NCBI RefSeq assembly: GCF_017305435.1
Contig: NZ_JAFKIP010000006.1
Span: 388,395-452,394 of the forward strand
DNA: 64,000 bases
DNA from: Microbacterium sp.
Lineage (GTDB): Bacteria; Actinomycetota; Actinomycetes; Actinomycetales; Microbacteriaceae
Reading direction: 5' to 3'
Part shown: positions 48,558 to 56,575 of the stretch, one piece after another
Numbering within the stretch: the first letter of the stretch is position 1
Layout: each line of letters begins with the position of its first letter
The notes under the pieces: model-generated
Database searches by the model: none
What the model saw: only the letters and a program-made list of their open reading frames with translations
Told to the model about the DNA's origin: nothing
Made by a program: the position numbers and the translations under genes

Positions 48558-49957
48558 GCGGGGACCTCCGACCGGAGCGCGTCCTCGGCCGTGAGCGGCG
48601 CGTGGTCGTCCGCCTCCTCGACGGCCTCCTCGACGGCGTCGGCGGCCGCGGTGGAGCCGACGCGGGCAGGGTTGGAGATGACGAGGTGGCCGACGGCGGT
48701 GTTGGATGCCGGCACGTGGTAGAACCGGTGGTTCACCTCGGGCGCACCGCCGTGGAACTGGTCGTCCATGGCGCCGCGGGCGATGAGCCAGTCGACGAGC
48801 TCGATGCCTTCGGAGCCTGCCTCATCGACGTACTCCATGTGCGACCACTCGGTGAGGCCCAGCGGGTCGGCGATGAGGTGGTCGAGGAACGCGTTGTCCC
48901 ACTCCTCGTTGATGAGCCCGGCGCGCGGACCCTGCAGCTGGTGGCTCATGCCACCCGTGCCCCAGATCTGCACGTTGAGCGGCTCGCCCTCCCACTTGTC
49001 GAGCGCGCGGCGGATCGCCTTGCCCAGCTCGTAGCAGCGGCGCCCCGACGGCACGGGGTACTGCACGACGTTGACCGGCAGCGGGATGACGCGGCACGGC
49101 CACTCCTCGACGTCGCCGAACACGAGCGAGAGCGGAACCGTCAGCCCGTGATCGACGACCATCTCGTTGACCAGGGTGAGGTCGAAGTCGTCCTGGATGA
49201 CCGACTGCGCGATGTGCGCCGCGAGCTCGGGGTAGCCCTTCACGTCGGGCACCGGGCGCGGGCCGTAGCCTTCGTCGGCCACCGGGTAGTGCGCTCCCGT
49301 GCCGAGCACGAACGTCGGGATGATGTTGGAGTCGAACGCCGTGGCGTGGTCGTTGTACACGAGGATGATGACGTCGGGCGTGTTCTCCTTCACCCACGCG
49401 CGCGTCCACTCGTAGCCGTCGAAGACCTTCTTCCAGTACGGCTCCTCGGTCTTGCCGAGATCCATCGCGGCGCCGATCGCAGGCACGTGCGACGTGAACA
49501 GCGCCGAGGTGAACTGCGCCGGGGCATCCTCGCGGTACGTCTCGGCCTTCTCGGTCGACGGAGGCGTCCAGCCGTCGAGGTCCTTGAGGCGGTTGCCCTC
49601 CGGCCGGCGCCCGCCGCCGATCATCATGTCGCGGTACGCGGCCTCGCTCATCCCCGTCATCGAGCCGGCCATCTGCTGGAAGCTGAGGCCGTGCGTCGCA
49701 CCGATCTTGGAGAGGAAGTAGATGTTGCCGCCCTCGGCGATCATCGTGTTGAGGTCCATGTCGAGGACGGCCTGGCGTTGCCGCGGGGTCAGCGGCCACT
49801 CGTCGAGATAGGCGGCCTGATCCGCGAGGAAGCGCTCGCGGTTCTCCGGCTTCATGAGCGACATGGAGAACTGGTTGAGGTGGTACCCCTTGCGCGCCTG
49901 ATCGGCGTCGAAGATCGTCGTACCGGGGACCTTCTTGTACGGCTTGTCGAGTGACAT
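48554..49957 (-). CDS. ligAB: protocatechuate 4,5-dioxygenase, alpha and beta subunits fused
   Basis: A 467-residue single chain. Residues 1-120 match the alpha subunit (LigA): PGTTIFDADQARKGYHLNQF, MKPENRERF, EGGNIYFLSKIGATHG, AGSMTGMSEAAYRDMMIGGGR. After a 25-residue linker, residues 148-440 match the catalytic beta subunit (LigB): TSHVPAIGAAM with His157, VILVYNDHATAFD with His204 and VVDHGLTVPLSL with His270, the extradiol iron and acid/base region, then GTGGMSHQLQGPRAG. It opens protocatechuate between C4 and C5 using Fe(II) and O2. ATG 49957 has AAGGAG upstream. A fused form is, as I recall, also reported in Arthrobacter (PcmA), unlike the separate sphingomonad LigA/LigB. Confidence 0.95.
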   Translation of the reverse strand: MSLDKPYKKVPGTTIFDADQARKGYHLNQFSMSLMKPENRERFLADQAAYLDEWPLTPRQRQAVLDMDLNTMIAEGGNIYFLSKIGATHGLSFQQMAGSMTGMSEAAYRDMMIGGGRRPEGNRLKDLDGWTPPSTEKAETYREDAPAQFTSALFTSHVPAIGAAMDLGKTEEPYWKKVFDGYEWTRAWVKENTPDVIILVYNDHATAFDSNIIPTFVLGTGAHYPVADEGYGPRPVPDVKGYPELAAHIAQSVIQDDFDLTLVNEMVVDHGLTVPLSLVFGDVEEWPCRVIPLPVNVVQYPVPSGRRCYELGKAIRRALDKWEGEPLNVQIWGTGGMSHQLQGPRAGLINEEWDNAFLDHLIADPLGLTEWSHMEYVDEAGSEGIELVDWLIARGAMDDQFHGGAPEVNHRFYHVPASNTAVGHLVISNPARVGSTAAADAVEEAVEEADDHAPLTAEDALRSEVPA

Positions 49958-49958
49958 G

Positions 49959-50945
49959 TCATGCTCCTTCGCGAGTGTCGGGCGAGGCATCCGCCCAGTA
50001 GAGGCGCCGCGGGTTGTCGACGAGGAGGCGCCGCTGCAGCTCCTCGGTCACGGCGATCTGCGGGATGAAGTCGACCAGCAGCCCGTCGTCGGGCATGTGG
50101 TCCTTCAGGTTGGGGTGGGGCCAGTCGGTGCCCCACAGCACGCGGTCGGGGAACTCCTCGACCACGCGACGGGCGAACGGCACGACGTCGGTATACGTGT
50201 GCTGCTCACCGTCCTGCGTTTCTTCCGGAAGCGCTCTGGGCCCCGTGACGCTCAACCGCTCGGGGCAGGTCACCTTGGTCCAGACGTTCGGGTTCTCGCG
50301 CAGGAAGCGCAGGAACAGTCCGAACTCGGGGCCGTCGGGGTCCTTCGTGACGTCGGGGCGACCCATGTGATCGACGACGACATCGGTGGGGATGCCGCTG
50401 AAGAAGTCGTACAGCTCGGGCAGATCTTCGGCCTCGAAGTAGATCACGACGTGCCAGCCGAGCGGGGCGATCTTCGCGACGATCTCGTCGAGCGCGTCCG
50501 TCGGCACACGGTCGACGAGCCGCTTGACGAAGTTGAAGCGCACGCCGCGGACGCCCGCCTCGTGCAGGTCGGCGAGCTCGTCCGCGGTGACGTCGCGGCG
50601 AACGGTGGCGACGCCGCGGGCGCGGCCGTCGCTCCGGCGCAGCGCGTCGACGAGCGCACGGTTGTCGGCACCGTGGCAGGTGGCCTGCACGATGACGTTC
50701 GCGTCGAACCCGAGCTGGTCGCGGAGGGCGAACAGCTGATCGGCGGAGGCATCGCACGGCGTGTACTTGCGCTGTGGCGCGTAGGGGAACTCGGCGCCCG
50801 GCCCGAAGACGTGGCAGTGCGCGTCGACGGCGCCCGCGGGCAGGCGGAAGCGCGGGGTCGAGGGGCCGTCGTACCAGTCGAGCCACCCGGGCGTCTTCTC
50901 GAACGGGCCGGTCGTCTCGCCGTGCACGGTCTGGGTCTCCGGCAT
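49959..50945 (-). CDS. ligI: 2-pyrone-4,6-dicarboxylate hydrolase (LigI-like)
   Basis: A 328-residue amidohydrolase-superfamily protein. VDAHCHVFGPGAEFPYAPQRKYTP (His43, His45) and DANVIVQATCHGADNRALVDAL are present, with GVRFNFVKRLVD, VVDHMGRPDVTKDP and the C-terminal WGTDWPHPNLKDHMPDDGLL. These are the diagnostic segments of LigI, which hydrolyses the pyrone lactone to 4-oxalomesaconate. It lies 1 bp upstream of the dioxygenase gene and 3 bp after ligK. Confidence 0.93.
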   Translation of the reverse strand: MPETQTVHGETTGPFEKTPGWLDWYDGPSTPRFRLPAGAVDAHCHVFGPGAEFPYAPQRKYTPCDASADQLFALRDQLGFDANVIVQATCHGADNRALVDALRRSDGRARGVATVRRDVTADELADLHEAGVRGVRFNFVKRLVDRVPTDALDEIVAKIAPLGWHVVIYFEAEDLPELYDFFSGIPTDVVVDHMGRPDVTKDPDGPEFGLFLRFLRENPNVWTKVTCPERLSVTGPRALPEETQDGEQHTYTDVVPFARRVVEEFPDRVLWGTDWPHPNLKDHMPDDGLLVDFIPQIAVTEELQRRLLVDNPRRLYWADASPDTREGA

Positions 50946-50948
50946 CCG

Positions 50949-51641
50949 TCAGTCCTCCACGTATTCCAGGCCGGCGGATGCCAGGGGCTCACGCATCCCG
51001 TAGATGTCGAGACCCAGGACACCCGCACGGAACTGCGCGCGCTTGGCCTCTTCGCGGTCTTCGCGCTCCTGGCTCGCGTCGGCGACGGCGCCGACGAGCG
51101 CGCGGGGCACGACGACGACACCGTCGACGTCAGCGACGACGACATCGCCCGGGTTCACGAGCGCGTTCGCGACGACGACGGGGATGTTCACCGAACCGAG
51201 CGTCGCCTTGACGGTGCCCTTGGAGTTGATGGCCCGCGAGAACACGGGGAAGTCCATCTTCTCGAGGTCGGCGACGTCGCGGACGCCGCCGTCGATGACG
51301 AGGCCCTGACAGCCGCGCGCCGTGAGCGAGGTGGCGAGCAGCTCGCCGAAGAAGCCGTCCTCGCTCTCGGTCGTGCACCCCGCGACGATCACGTCGCCGG
51401 GCTGCACCTGCTCGGCGGCGACGTGGAACATCCAGTTGTCGCCCGGCTGCAGCAGCACGGTCACCGCGGGGCCGCACAGCTTCGCGCCGGTGTAGGCGGG
51501 GCGGATGTAGGGGCGGAGGAGGCCGACACGGCCCATCGCTTCGTGGATCGTGGCGACGCCGAACTGCGCCAGCCGCGCGACGTCGGCGGCGTCCGGGCGT
51601 GCGATGTTCGTGTGGACCTCACCGAGGTTGTTGAGCTTCAT
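50949..51641 (-). CDS. ligK: 4-carboxy-4-hydroxy-2-oxoadipate aldolase / oxaloacetate decarboxylase (LigK/RraA family)
   Basis: A 230-residue RraA-like class II aldolase. The active site loop LVIDGGVRDVADLEKM holds Arg121 and Asp122, with IVAGCTTESEDGFFGELLATS and SINS-type AINSKGTVKATLGSVNIPV. The start MKLNNLGEVHTNI is preceded by GGGAGGAAC. It performs the last step, splitting 4-carboxy-4-hydroxy-2-oxoadipate to pyruvate and oxaloacetate. It follows ligJ by 25 bp. Confidence 0.92.
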   Translation of the reverse strand: MKLNNLGEVHTNIARPDAADVARLAQFGVATIHEAMGRVGLLRPYIRPAYTGAKLCGPAVTVLLQPGDNWMFHVAAEQVQPGDVIVAGCTTESEDGFFGELLATSLTARGCQGLVIDGGVRDVADLEKMDFPVFSRAINSKGTVKATLGSVNIPVVVANALVNPGDVVVADVDGVVVVPRALVGAVADASQEREDREEAKRAQFRAGVLGLDIYGMREPLASAGLEYVED

Positions 51642-51666
51642 GATGTTCCTCCCAGCTGTCCTGTTC

Positions 51667-52695
51667 TCAGCGCCCCTGCGCGGCGAGCGCACGGTCGAGT
51701 CGGGGGTAGACGCGGCGGGCGTTGCCCTCGAACACCTGGGCGCGCTGGGCGTCGTCGAGGTGCGCCGTGGCATCCACATAGCGCTTCGTGTCGTCGAAGT
51801 AGTGGCCCGTGCGCGGGTCGATGTCACGGACGGCGCCGATCATCTCGCTCGCGAACAGGATGTTCTCGGTGGGGATCACCTGGGTCAGCAGATCGATACC
51901 GGGCTGGTGGTAGACGCACGTGTCGAAGAACACGTTGCCGAGCAGATGCTCTTCGAGCTCGGGCTTGCCGAGCGCCATCGCGAGCCCGCGGAAGCGCCCC
52001 CAGTGATAGGGCACCGCGCCGCCGCCGTGCGGGATGACGACCTTCAGGTCGGGGAAGTCGCGGAACAGATCGCCCTTGAGCAGCTGCATGAACGCCGTCG
52101 TGTCGGCGCCGAGGTAGTGATCGCCCGTCGTGTGGAACTGCGGCTTGCACGAGGTCGACACGTGGATCATCGCGGGCAGCTCGTACTCGACGAGCTTCTC
52201 GTAGACCGGGTACCACGAGCGGTCGGTGAGCGGCGGCGCGGTCCAGAGGCCGCCCGAGGGGTCGGGGTTGAGGTTCACGGTGACGACGCCGAGCTCCTCG
52301 ACCGCGCGAGTGAGCTCGGGGATCGTAGTCGCCGGCAGCGCACCGGGCGACTGAGGCAGCATCGCGCCCGGGAGGAAGCGGTCCGGGAAGAGCTGGGCGA
52401 CCCGCGCGCACAGGTCGTTGCAGATGCGCGCCCAGGTCTCGCTGACCGCGAGGTCGCCGATGTGGTGCGCCATGAACGAGGCGCGCGGGCTGAAGACCGT
52501 GACGTCGCTGCCGCGATCGTCCATCAGGCGCAGCTGGTTCTGCTCGATCGTCTCGCGGATGTCGTCGTCGCTGATCGTCAGTGCGGCGGGGTCCGGCGCC
52601 TCGCCCTGGCCGTTCGCGAACGCGATCTGCAGGTCGCGCCAGGCGCCGAGCTGTGCGGGGGCGGTCGTGTAGTGACCGTGGATGTCGATGATCAA
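51667..52695 (-). CDS. ligJ: 4-oxalomesaconate hydratase (LigJ-like amidohydrolase-fold protein)
   Basis: A 342-residue protein of the amidohydrolase_2 group. I place the start at TTG 52695 (MIIDIHGHYTTAP), preceded by GAGGACC; longer frames would cross the LysR binding region. Metal ligands His6 and His8 are at the N-terminus, with PAMIHVSTSCKPQFH, PDLKVVIPHGGGAVPYHWGRF and FFDTCVYHQPGIDLL downstream. LigJ hydrates the oxalomesaconate isomer to 4-carboxy-4-hydroxy-2-oxoadipate. It is the first gene of the operon and divergent from the LysR regulator. Confidence 0.9.
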   Translation of the reverse strand: MIIDIHGHYTTAPAQLGAWRDLQIAFANGQGEAPDPAALTISDDDIRETIEQNQLRLMDDRGSDVTVFSPRASFMAHHIGDLAVSETWARICNDLCARVAQLFPDRFLPGAMLPQSPGALPATTIPELTRAVEELGVVTVNLNPDPSGGLWTAPPLTDRSWYPVYEKLVEYELPAMIHVSTSCKPQFHTTGDHYLGADTTAFMQLLKGDLFRDFPDLKVVIPHGGGAVPYHWGRFRGLAMALGKPELEEHLLGNVFFDTCVYHQPGIDLLTQVIPTENILFASEMIGAVRDIDPRTGHYFDDTKRYVDATAHLDDAQRAQVFEGNARRVYPRLDRALAAQGR

Positions 52696-52756
52696 CGCTG
52701 GTCCTCGTCGTGGGGGTTCCGGTGAGACCAACGGTACGAGCCCGATCGAGTGTGGT

Positions 52757-52787
52757 CCAATAGATTCTGGAGCGTTTGCCAATAGAT
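52757..52787. promoter_or_regulatory. direct repeats between ligJ and the LysR gene
   Basis: CCAATAGAT occurs at 52757-52765 and 52779-52787, a 22-bp period (two helical turns). Both lie inside the 103-bp divergent intergenic region, as expected for a LysR-type activator site. Confidence 0.55.
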
Positions 52788-52798
52788 GGGATCGATGG

Positions 52799-53734
52799 AT
52801 GCCTCTCCCCGACCTGAACCAGCTGCGGACCTTCACCGTGCTGTACGAGCGGCGGAGCCTCACCGCGACCGCGCAGGCGCTGCACGTGACGCAGCCGACC
52901 GTCAGCTACACCCTCGCGCGGCTGCGGGAACGGTTCGGCGACGTGCTGTTCCGCCGCGAGGGCAACGTCATGGTGCCGACGCCGCGCGCGACGGCGCTGT
53001 TCGCGCCGCTGCATGAAGCACTCGCGCAGATCGACGCGGCCGTGAGCGACGACGACGACTTCACCCCGGCATCCTTCACCGGCGACCTGGGGCTCGGCCT
53101 CACGTCGATCGGCGAGCAGACGTTCCTGCCGCCGATCCTCGCGGCGCTCTCGCGCACCGGCGCGCAGCCGCGGCTGCAGGTCGAGCGGGTCGACGCCGAC
53201 CAGGTCGAGGAGGAGCTCGTCCGCGGTACCGTCGACGTCGCGATCACGGTGTCGCACCTCATCTCGCCGCGGCTGTGGCGCTCGCGAGTGCGGACCGTGG
53301 AATACGTCGCCCTCACTTCCGACGCCTTTCCGCTGCCGGCGGTCGCGCCCGACATGTTCGCGGGTCGACGCTTCGTGCAGGTCTCGTCGCGTGGCGGGCA
53401 TGTCTTCCCGCTTCAGGTGCTCGACGAGCAGGGACTCTTGCCGCAGGTGGCCCTCAACGTCGTCGAGTACGCGACCGTGCCCGCGGTGCTGTCGGCGACC
53501 GATCTCGTGGCCCTCCTGCCTCGGCACGTCGCGGAGGTCTTCTGCGGCTGGTTCCCCCGGCTGCGGATCACCGAACTCCCCTGGCCCGCGCAGAGCTCAC
53601 CGGTCGCGCTGTACACGCGACGCAAGGCGAGCCTCAGCACCGCGCAGCGCTGGTTCCGGCAGCTGACGCTGGATGCCGTGTCATCGGGCGAGTTCACCGG
53701 GGCCGGCGACCTCGTGGAGGTCCCGCCGGGGTGA
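52799..53734 (+). CDS. LysR family regulator of the protocatechuate operon
   Basis: A 311-residue LTTR starting MPLPDLNQLRTFTVLYERRSLTATAQALHVTQPTVSYTLARLRERFG, the HTH at about 5-50, with a type 2 periplasmic-binding effector domain from residue 90. ATG 52799 is chosen as the first Met before the HTH. It is divergent from ligJ and likely activates the operon in response to protocatechuate or a pathway intermediate, like LigR in Sphingobium. Confidence 0.9.
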   Translation: MPLPDLNQLRTFTVLYERRSLTATAQALHVTQPTVSYTLARLRERFGDVLFRREGNVMVPTPRATALFAPLHEALAQIDAAVSDDDDFTPASFTGDLGLGLTSIGEQTFLPPILAALSRTGAQPRLQVERVDADQVEEELVRGTVDVAITVSHLISPRLWRSRVRTVEYVALTSDAFPLPAVAPDMFAGRRFVQVSSRGGHVFPLQVLDEQGLLPQVALNVVEYATVPAVLSATDLVALLPRHVAEVFCGWFPRLRITELPWPAQSSPVALYTRRKASLSTAQRWFRQLTLDAVSSGEFTGAGDLVEVPPG

Positions 53735-53743
53735 CGCGGGGTG

Positions 53744-54445
53744 CTACGCGCCCGCGCCCGGGCGGCGGTTCCAGCTGGGCCGGGCGGGGAACACGGGGCT
53801 CCGCACGTGGATCGACCACGTCGAGTGCGGATGGATGCGCAGGAGCGCCGTCTCGAAGAACGTGACCGCCTCGGGTGAGAGGCGCGGCAGCACGGCATCC
53901 TTGTCGACGTCGTCTTCGGGGCGCGGGCGCAGGGCCTTCCAGACGAGCTGGATCTCCGGCGCCCCCGTGGGGATGCCGTCACGGTCGATGACCGCGGCAT
54001 CCCACGGCACCTGCAGGCGCGGATCGCGGCGGTACATCCAGGCGCGCGCGGCACCGTCCTCGACGTTGATGCGCAGCACCCACACGCCGCGCGCATCGTC
54101 GCGGACGAGCACACGCTGGATGTCGGATGCCGGGTCGGCCCCCGCCCACGCGATGAGCGGCTCGTCGTCGTCCTGCCCGACCCACGCGCTGAGGCCCGCA
54201 GGCAACCCGGCGATCACGGACGCGAGATGCGCGGGGATCGTCGAGACGTCGATGTTCTCGCGGTCGCGGATGGGGGCGCCGACGAACCGGTCGAGCGCCG
54301 CGCCGCCGGACAGCCACCAGCGCGGGGCCCCGTCGGTCACAGCAGCGCCCAGTGCAGCAGCGCCCAGTGCAGCAGCGCCCAGTGCCGCGGCGACCCCTTC
54401 CGGAGTGAGGGCGCTCCACGGGTCGGCGGCGGCGGGCTCGGGCAT
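53744..54445 (-). CDS. degenerate nucleotidyltransferase-like protein
   Basis: A 233-residue protein. WWLSGGAALDRFVGAPIRDRENIDVST resembles the helical-turn and acidic motif of aminoglycoside adenylyltransferase-like nucleotidyltransferases, but the usual Asp-x-Asp is reduced to a single Asp, so activity is doubtful. The N-terminus contains ALGAA three times, encoded by a 15-bp tandem repeat. RRDPRLQVPWDAAVI and PEIQLVWKALRPRPEDDVD fit the conserved C-terminal part of the family. It lies tail-to-tail with the LysR gene and is unrelated to the aromatic pathway. Confidence 0.65.
   Translation of the reverse strand: MPEPAAADPWSALTPEGVAAALGAAALGAAALGAAVTDGAPRWWLSGGAALDRFVGAPIRDRENIDVSTIPAHLASVIAGLPAGLSAWVGQDDDEPLIAWAGADPASDIQRVLVRDDARGVWVLRINVEDGAARAWMYRRDPRLQVPWDAAVIDRDGIPTGAPEIQLVWKALRPRPEDDVDKDAVLPRLSPEAVTFFETALLRIHPHSTWSIHVRSPVFPARPSWNRRPGAGA
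54341..54385. repeat. three-copy 15-bp in-frame minisatellite
   Basis: AGCAGCGCCCAGTGC occurs three times without mismatch (54341-54355, 54356-54370, 54371-54385). It encodes the (ALGAA)3 run near the N-terminus of the nucleotidyltransferase-like protein; copy changes would keep the frame. Confidence 0.9.
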
Positions 54446-54506
54446 GCGTCGAGGGTACCGCGCCCGCTTCGGCGGATGCGCTCGCAGAGTGTGGCATCCT
54501 GCCCAC

Positions 54507-55256
54507 GTGGCGAACTCTCCCAGCGGCGACTCGGTGACGGACCGGCTCGTGCGCGTGCTCGACACCTTCACACCGACCCGCACGGCGCAGACGGCCGCGG
54601 AGGTCGGCCGCCGCGCCGGCCTGCCGCCCTCCACGGCGCACCGCTTCGTCGGCGAACTCGTCGACGCCGGCCTGCTCGAACGCGACGGCGACGGTCGCGT
54701 GCGCGTCGGCATGCGGCTCTGGGAGCTCGCGACCCGCTCGTCGCACGCGCTGCGCCTCCGCCAGGCCGCACTGCCCGCGATGGAGCGTGCGCAGGCGCGC
54801 ATCCGCGAGCACACGCAGCTCGCGATCCTCGAGCAGGACGAGGCGCTCTTCCTGGAGCGGCTGAGCGGGCAGGATGCCGGCGCCAACATCACGCGCGTCG
54901 CGGGTCGCCTGCCCCTGCACGCCTCGTCCTCCGGCCTCGTGCTCCTCGCCTACGCCGACGCCGACGTGCGCGAGCGCGTGCTCGCCCAGCCGCTGCGCCG
55001 CCTCGCCGGGGCCACGCCGACGACACCCGAGGCGGTCCGCCGCAAGCTCGACGAGATCCGCACGCTGGGGCACGCCGTCGCCCCCGGCTTCGTCGAAGAC
55101 GTCTCGACGGGCGTCGCCGTGCCCGTGCGCGCGGATGCGGGTCGGGTCGTCGCGGCGCTCTCCGCGATCCTTCCTCGCGACGCGCCCACGACGCCGGTCC
55201 TCGAGGAATTGCACCGCGCGGCGCGCGAGATCGAGCACGCGCTCACTCGCGCCTGA
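54507..55256 (+). CDS. IclR family regulator, probable PobR-type controller of pobA
   Basis: A 249-residue IclR protein starting at GTG 54507. The winged HTH is TAAEVGRRAGLPPSTAHRFVGELVDAGLLERDGDGRVRVG, and the GAF-like effector domain follows with DEALFLERLSGQDAG, PLHASSSGLVLLAYAD and VSTGVAVPVRADAGRVVAALS. It is 106 bp upstream of pobA on the same strand, with a palindrome directly after its stop codon. IclR-type proteins often activate pobA with 4-hydroxybenzoate as effector. Confidence 0.9.
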   Translation: MANSPSGDSVTDRLVRVLDTFTPTRTAQTAAEVGRRAGLPPSTAHRFVGELVDAGLLERDGDGRVRVGMRLWELATRSSHALRLRQAALPAMERAQARIREHTQLAILEQDEALFLERLSGQDAGANITRVAGRLPLHASSSGLVLLAYADADVRERVLAQPLRRLAGATPTTPEAVRRKLDEIRTLGHAVAPGFVEDVSTGVAVPVRADAGRVVAALSAILPRDAPTTPVLEELHRAAREIEHALTRA

Positions 55257-55274
55257 ATTGAATTCTCATTCAAT
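55257..55274. promoter_or_regulatory. palindromic operator upstream of pobA
   Basis: ATTGAAT-TCTC-ATTCAAT: perfect 7-bp arms, AT-rich in a GC-rich background, beginning one base after the IclR stop and about 90 bp before pobA. Size and symmetry fit an IclR-family site. Confidence 0.6.
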
Positions 55275-55362
55275 GGGAACATTACCGGCATGCCGCGGTG
55301 CGGCATCCATCATGGTCGAAGCCACCCCGCTGCACCCATGCCTCTCGTCGAAGGAGACGACC

Positions 55363-56535
55363 ATGACCACCACGCTGACCACGCGCGTCGCGATCATCGG
55401 AGCGGGCCCCGCCGGCCTCCTCCTCGCGAACCGCCTCCGCATCGCCGGCATCGACTCGATCGTCATCGACAGCCGCACGCGCGAGCAGATCGAGCACACG
55501 ATCCGCGCAGGCATCCTCGAACAGGGCACCGTCGAGCTCCTCGACGAGATCGCGGGCTCCCGCGCCCGCACGGTGGGCAGCCGCCACGAGGGCATCGAGC
55601 TGCGCTTCGCGGGCGAGGGGCACCGCATCGACTTCGACGCTCTCGTCGGCCGCGCCGTCTGGCTCTATCCGCAGCACGAGGTGCTGCGCGACCTCGTCGC
55701 CGAAGCGCTGGATGCCGGGCAGGATCTGCGCTTCGAGGTCACCGCGGAGGCCGTCGTCGACGAGGCATCCGATCGCCCCGCCGTCGTCGCGCGCACCGCG
55801 GCGGGCGACGAGGTCGTCATCCGCGCCGAGTTCGTCGTGGGCGCGGACGGGTCGCGTTCGGTGGCACGCCCGGTCGTGACCGGCTCGCACGGCGGCTACT
55901 TCCGCGAGTACCCGTTCGCCTGGTTCGGCATCCTCACCGAGGCGCCGCCGAGCGCACCCGAGCTGATCTACTCGAACTCACCCGACGGGTTCGCGCTCAT
56001 CAGCCAGCGCAGCCCCGAGGTGCAGCGCATGTACTTCCAGTGCGACCCGGATGCCGATCCGCAGGCGTTCAGCGAGGCGCAGCTGTGGGATGAGCTGCAG
56101 AAACGCGTCCCGGGGACGACCCTGAACGAGGGCCCGATCTTCCAGCGCGACGTCCTGCGGTTCCGGAGCTTCGTCGCGTACGAGCTGCGCAAGGGGCGCG
56201 TCGCGATCATCGGCGATGCCGCGCACACGGTGCCGCCGACCGGCGCGAAGGGCATGAACCTCGCGGCGGCCGACGTGCTCGTGCTCGAGCGGGCCCTCCG
56301 TGCTCTGCTGCTCGAGAACGATGAGCGCCCGCTGGATGCCTTCGCCGAGACGGCCCTCCGCCGCATCTGGAAGGCGCAGCACTTCTCCTGGTGGATGACC
56401 TCGATGCTGCACGTCGCGCCGGATGCCTCCGACTTCGACCGCAAGCGCCAGCTCGGGGAGCTGCGCAGCGTCGTCGAGTCCGAAGCCGGCAGCACCTACC
56501 TCGCCGAGGCCTACACGGGGTGGCCGCTCGACTGA
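55363..56535 (+). CDS. pobA: 4-hydroxybenzoate 3-monooxygenase
   Basis: A 390-residue single-component flavoprotein hydroxylase. VAIIGAGPAGLLLANRL (residues 9-25) binds FAD. REQIEHTIRAGILEQGTVELL, VGADGSRSVARP and KGRVAIIGDAAHTVPPTGAKGMNLAAADVLVL are the other conserved blocks, and the FREYPFAWFGILTEAPPS region is typical of PobA. It converts 4-hydroxybenzoate to protocatechuate with NAD(P)H and O2, feeding the 4,5-cleavage operon. ATG 55363 has AAGGAG upstream. Confidence 0.95.
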   Translation: MTTTLTTRVAIIGAGPAGLLLANRLRIAGIDSIVIDSRTREQIEHTIRAGILEQGTVELLDEIAGSRARTVGSRHEGIELRFAGEGHRIDFDALVGRAVWLYPQHEVLRDLVAEALDAGQDLRFEVTAEAVVDEASDRPAVVARTAAGDEVVIRAEFVVGADGSRSVARPVVTGSHGGYFREYPFAWFGILTEAPPSAPELIYSNSPDGFALISQRSPEVQRMYFQCDPDADPQAFSEAQLWDELQKRVPGTTLNEGPIFQRDVLRFRSFVAYELRKGRVAIIGDAAHTVPPTGAKGMNLAAADVLVLERALRALLLENDERPLDAFAETALRRIWKAQHFSWWMTSMLHVAPDASDFDRKRQLGELRSVVESEAGSTYLAEAYTGWPLD

Positions 56536-56545
56536 CGCACGAGCT

Positions 56546-56565
56546 CGTCCGGCGCCCCGCGGACG
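56546..56565. terminator. stem-loop between convergent pobA and PaaX-like genes
   Basis: CGTCCG (56546-56551) and CGGACG (56560-56565) flank an 8-base GC loop in the 40-bp convergent gap. It could serve both strands; there is no U-run, so confidence is limited. Confidence 0.4.
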
Positions 56566-56575
56566 CGCCGACGTC

